A stretch of 64,000 nucleotides of DNA from Diploscapter coronatus (Eukaryota; Nematoda; Chromadorea; Rhabditida; Rhabditidae), in contig OZ038422.1 of NCBI GenBank assembly GCA_964036155.1, positions 68,285,201-68,349,200 on the forward strand. Direction: 5' to 3'. Positions 62,471 to 64,000 of this stretch are shown here, piece by piece. Each line of letters opens with the position of its first letter. The first letter of the stretch is position 1. The position numbers and the translations under genes are program-made. Below the pieces are notes generated by a model. The model saw only the letters and a program-made list of their open reading frames with translations, did no database searches and was not told the origin of the DNA.

Positions 62471-62608
62471 GTGAAACTTCTATTCTTCCAACATTTTCAG
62501 ACATGTTTTGAGGTTATTTCGTTGAGCAAATTTACAGTCTTTCGGTAGTGAGATTTTGATTATTATTTTGCATCGATCAACTCATTCAAACATTTTCTTA
62601 AGCCAGGC

Positions 62609-62614
62609 TTTATT
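62609..62614 (-). terminator. Polyadenylation signal of the 62645-63555 gene
   Basis: AATAAA on the minus strand about 31 nt past the stop codon. Confidence 0.55.
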
Positions 62615-62644
62615 CACTACTCGATTGTTAGTATGTCCCTTCCA

Positions 62645-63555
62645 TTAATTGACGTGGCATTTCGCGATGGTGACGATCTCGAGTCTCCTCTTCCTGTCGA
62701 ATTCGAGTGCGGGCAGCGAGGGCAGCTGGCGCATCAAACCAGCAATTCTGGAGACGTTCTTCGTGTGCGCCTGCAATTCTTCATATCAATGAGAAGTTTT
62801 TAATCCAAACTCGATTTTAATAACATTTAGAGAGCAGAATCTTGAAATCAAGTGCGAAACGTGATGGGATTTTAAGGTTTAGTTTCGAAATAGGCTCAAA
62901 ATGTCTAGATTGGAACTCGGTTCAATCATTGGTTGAAACGGTCTCTTGGTCTAATGTCATTGAACTAACCATTCTGACAAACATGCTCATGCGCATGATC
63001 CTTTGTGCAGTGTAAATGAACACCTGCCCAGGGTGTGCATTCTTGGTCTGCCTGTCCTCCTCTTCTACCATCTCCGGATCAGCTCTCAGATCGGCGTGCT
63101 CTCCAACGACGTAACTTGCCATGAAGCAGTTGACCATTCCAGCCAGATTGCTCCCCTCGAGCTTGTTCGCAGCGCCTCCCTCTCCATAACTGTTCTTGCC
63201 CGTCGCCAAACGTCTCAAAATCTCTCCTGCAAAATCGCAGATATTATCTTCCAAATAAGTTGTATTTCATCTTCTCCATTTAATTATGTATATTTTATTT
63301 GGATGCGTGATATGACTAAAATCTGTCACTTCGAATCAACTTCTTTTCAGAATGAAAGTTTGAACGATAATTTTAATCCACTGCGGTTGAAATCAAAGTG
63401 CTTCGAATTCACCCGTTTCTGATCTTCATGTTTGCAGGTTTTGAAATTTTTCCCTCACGCAAAAGATACCTGCAGGTGTGTTGAAGACGTCAATCGCTAC
63501 AGAGAAGTCATGCTCTTTTTCGCCGATCAGCGACTTGCATTGCAGAGTGACTGTT
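62645..63555 (-). CDS. Unrecognised conserved-looking gene, 3' part
   Basis: I do not recognise the family. Exons 63555-63470, 63226-62970 and 62770-62645 join in phase with GT-AG introns and balanced codon use, giving about 156 residues. Visible segments: TVTLQCKSLIGEKEHDFSVA, GEILRRLATGKNSYGEGG, NLAGMVNCFMASYVVGEHAD, an acidic stretch EMVEEEDRQ, NAHPGQVFIYTAQRIMRM, RIAGLMRQLPSLPALEF and the end TIAKCHVN. The chain looks helical and soluble, without signal peptide or membrane span. No in-frame Met precedes the first exon, so at least one upstream exon is missing. It may lie among the inverted repeats at 63611-63866 or beyond the window. The open frame on the other strand (63003-63422) is taken to be a shadow. 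Confidence 0.65.
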
Positions 63556-64000
63556 CTACAATGATAAGTTCATTGACATGATTTCATCATTTTATGCGGT
63601 TTGCAAATGTCGTAATGACGGAACGGTGTGATGCGAAATAACTATGCACTTTTCTGATTTGGTGAGATGAAGAAACGCTTCGTTTTCCGACACACAATTC
63701 CTACAATTTGCTATCATGCTCGCCGCTAGAATTTGAAGCTGGAAAAGAACGCGCTCTTTCTAGCGTCGAATTCTATTGGCGAGCACGATATTGCGTTCCG
63801 TTATTTTGTCGGCTCGTTAAATTCAAAAGAAATTATCGTTCCGCCACTTTGTGTTACGTCATTACGCTAAACTAGATCAACAGACCCGATTCTGTAGCGG
63901 ATCAAGGAGCGAATGTTGAGCGATTGAGCATAATGAGCAGGAGAAGAGGAGCGAGCACGCGAGCGGGAGCGGCTTTTCTTTGAGCGACTGAGAGAACGAT
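63556..64000. other. Upstream flank of the last gene, with a fold-back element
   Basis: The missing 5' exon or exons or the promoter of the preceding minus-strand gene should be here or further right. I could not identify a coding exon. Confidence 0.45.
63611..63866. repeat. Fold-back element, 256 bp
   Basis: CGTAATGACG at 63611-63620 has its exact complement at 63857-63866. An inner pair (TGCTCGCC at 63717-63724 with its complement at 63778-63785, extending imperfectly for about 26 nt) folds inside it. Short GGAACG/CGTTCC pairs also recur. No open frame. Confidence 0.6.

Larger units (their letters stand above)
60772..62644. other. Intergenic region with two inverted-repeat elements
   Basis: No exon is supported beyond a possible upstream exon of the small membrane protein at about 60800-60930. 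It contains the inverted-repeat element at 61726-62106 and the hairpin at 62407-62470, which are listed separately. Confidence 0.5.

Noticed and set aside
63003..63422. Plus-strand open frame of 139 codons opposite the last gene
   Set aside because: It is antisense to an exon chain with good phase and splice sites. The minus-strand translation looks far more protein-like.

Overview
This window is nuclear DNA from a nematode. The genes are split by many short introns (commonly 40-60 nt) ending in TTTCAG-like acceptors. The gene content is also nematode-typical: a ground-like (hedgehog-related) secreted protein, a TPM-domain/MOLO-type membrane protein, a KGB-type JNK kinase and an HNF4-derived nuclear receptor. 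I do not assign a species. Gene models were spliced by hand from reading frame, splice sites and family knowledge. In each of the eight recognised genes the exon lengths sum to a multiple of three.

Layout. 1-4828: no gene seen apart from the probable 3' UTR of dre-1. 4829-9511 (-): dre-1/FBXO11, 19 exons. 9512-19670: about 10 kb without a convincing gene, with strong purine/pyrimidine strand bias and a possible decayed transposon at 16807-17521. 19671-23732 (-): KGB-1-like JNK. 25737-29335 (+): TPM-domain MOLO-type protein. 30817-35497 (-): type I DnaJ co-chaperone (dnj-19 type, CaaX end). 36270-41935 (+): nuclear hormone receptor. 42850-45337 (-): secreted or luminal spermine/polyamine oxidase-like flavoenzyme. 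46604-52987 (+): mms-19, 24 exons. 55309-59081 (+): ground-like protein with a long Pro/Gln/Ser-rich linker. 60269-60771 (-): probable small single-pass membrane protein. 62645-63555 (-): 3' part of a conserved-looking gene I do not recognise.

The genes do not form one pathway. Three pairs are head-to-head (KGB kinase/TPM gene, dnj-19/nuclear receptor, oxidase/mms-19) and may share upstream regions. Three pairs are convergent (TPM gene/dnj-19, receptor/oxidase, ground-like/small membrane protein).

The less expected signals are: two GC-AG introns of 42-43 nt; a KGB-type JNK whose activation loop reads Thr-Ser-Tyr, with the motif split by an intron; and a scatter of short inverted-repeat elements, one with a clear 9-bp target-site duplication inside a nuclear-receptor intron. 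I found no CRISPR array, rRNA or tRNA that I can support.
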